Source: Limnanthes douglasii subsp. nivea
Lineage: Eukaryota > Streptophyta > Magnoliopsida > Brassicales > Limnanthaceae
Assembly: GCA_036936605.1 (NCBI GenBank)
Contig: JAUPFV010000002.1
Location: 203,755,273-203,819,272 of the forward strand
Direction of reading: 5' to 3'
DNA: 64,000 nt
Each line of letters opens with the position of its first letter. Position 1 is the stretch's first letter. The translations under genes were made by a program, and so were the position numbers. Below are positions 63,720 to 64,000 of the stretch, one piece after another. The notes under the pieces were generated by a model, which was not told the origin of the DNA, did not search any database, and saw only the letters and a list, made by a program, of their open reading frames with translations.

Positions 63720-64000
63720 TGTTAATCTCTAACTGAACAATGTATTTTTATTTTATCATTCATGATAAGAATATAACTAATTGAAGAATAAAAATAATTA
63801 CTAAGATGTCTATAGTATAGTATTCAATAGTTGAAGGAGAGATTTGGTGTAAAACATAAATGTAAAAGACCAAATATGTAATTTGTAACAAATATGTTTG
63901 TACTAAGTAGTAAAATAGGGTGAAGTATTAACACCACTAACTAATTCCATTACATGTAACCACCTCACCTATAAATAGGTGTACTTGCCTTGGGAATAGA
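63720..64000 (+). mobile_element. Putative LTR start, cut by window end
   Basis: Homology to the eEF1B exon stops at TGGGGGGCA and is replaced by TGTTAATCTC, a TG start typical of LTRs. About 250 bp later CCTATAAATAGG gives a TATA box at 63970-63977. The other end is outside the window, so the type (copia-like guess) and target duplication cannot be tested. Confidence 0.5.

Overview
The window looks like nuclear DNA of a flowering plant, most likely a eudicot. It is AT-rich and dominated by repeats. It holds a plant tRNA-Ile(AAU) gene and a plant tRNA-Leu(UAG) gene, plant-type LTR retrotransposons, Mutator-like (MULE) and hAT transposons, and broken fragments of a pentatricopeptide-repeat (PPR) gene and an eEF1B beta-type gene. 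I found no intact host protein-coding gene. Nearly every long reading frame is a transposon protein or its shadow on the other strand.

Layout. 1-928 and 10068-10904 are two halves of one degraded Ty1/copia element on the minus strand. It is split by Ty3/gypsy element 1 (929-10067, plus strand, target duplication GACTA). 11937-12301 is a palindromic Mutator-type MITE with a 9-bp target duplication. 13130-14890 is a minus-strand MULE transposase pseudogene. 16328-16847 carries the two tRNA genes with small tandem duplications between them. 18590-19580 is a repeat block related to 40585-42990. 21276-24400 is a decayed minus-strand gypsy pol, itself split by a hAT element (23434-24104, target duplication AATATATG). 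24400-28896 is AT-rich degenerate short-repeat DNA. Ty3/gypsy element 2 (28902-39302, minus strand, target duplication TGCAT) is inserted in it. About 40585-52130 is a large MULE-like region. It has a tandem array of units of about 275 bp, a plus-strand transposase pseudogene with an intron, arrays of a short degenerate motif, a minus-strand Ulp1-like gene relic, and a minus-strand acidic reading frame split by a second hAT element (47195-47834). Ty3/gypsy element 3 starts at 52499 (plus strand) and has no recognisable 3' LTR. 62661-63719 holds the PPR and eEF1B fragments. The eEF1B exon is cut at 63720 by sequence that looks like the start of another LTR.

How the parts fit. The three Ty3/gypsy elements are the same kind: LTRs of about 360-380 bp starting TGATGA and ending CACCA, a tRNA-Arg-type primer site, gag, an aspartic protease, RT, RNase H and integrase. 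Each also carries an extra gene in antisense orientation between pol and the 3' LTR. That gene has a short GT-AG intron at the same place in all three copies and a domain resembling the 'putative gypsy type transposon' family. Extra antisense frames are known in the Tat lineage of Ty3/gypsy. The MULE-like region at 40.6-52 kb resembles VANDAL/Kaonashi-type MULEs: a transposase plus a Ulp1-like protein, with non-coding DNA, intron included, built from short motif repeats. In Arabidopsis VANDALs such motifs are targets of a TE-encoded anti-silencing protein. All copies here are damaged by stops, frameshifts or deletions, so this is a graveyard of nested insertions.
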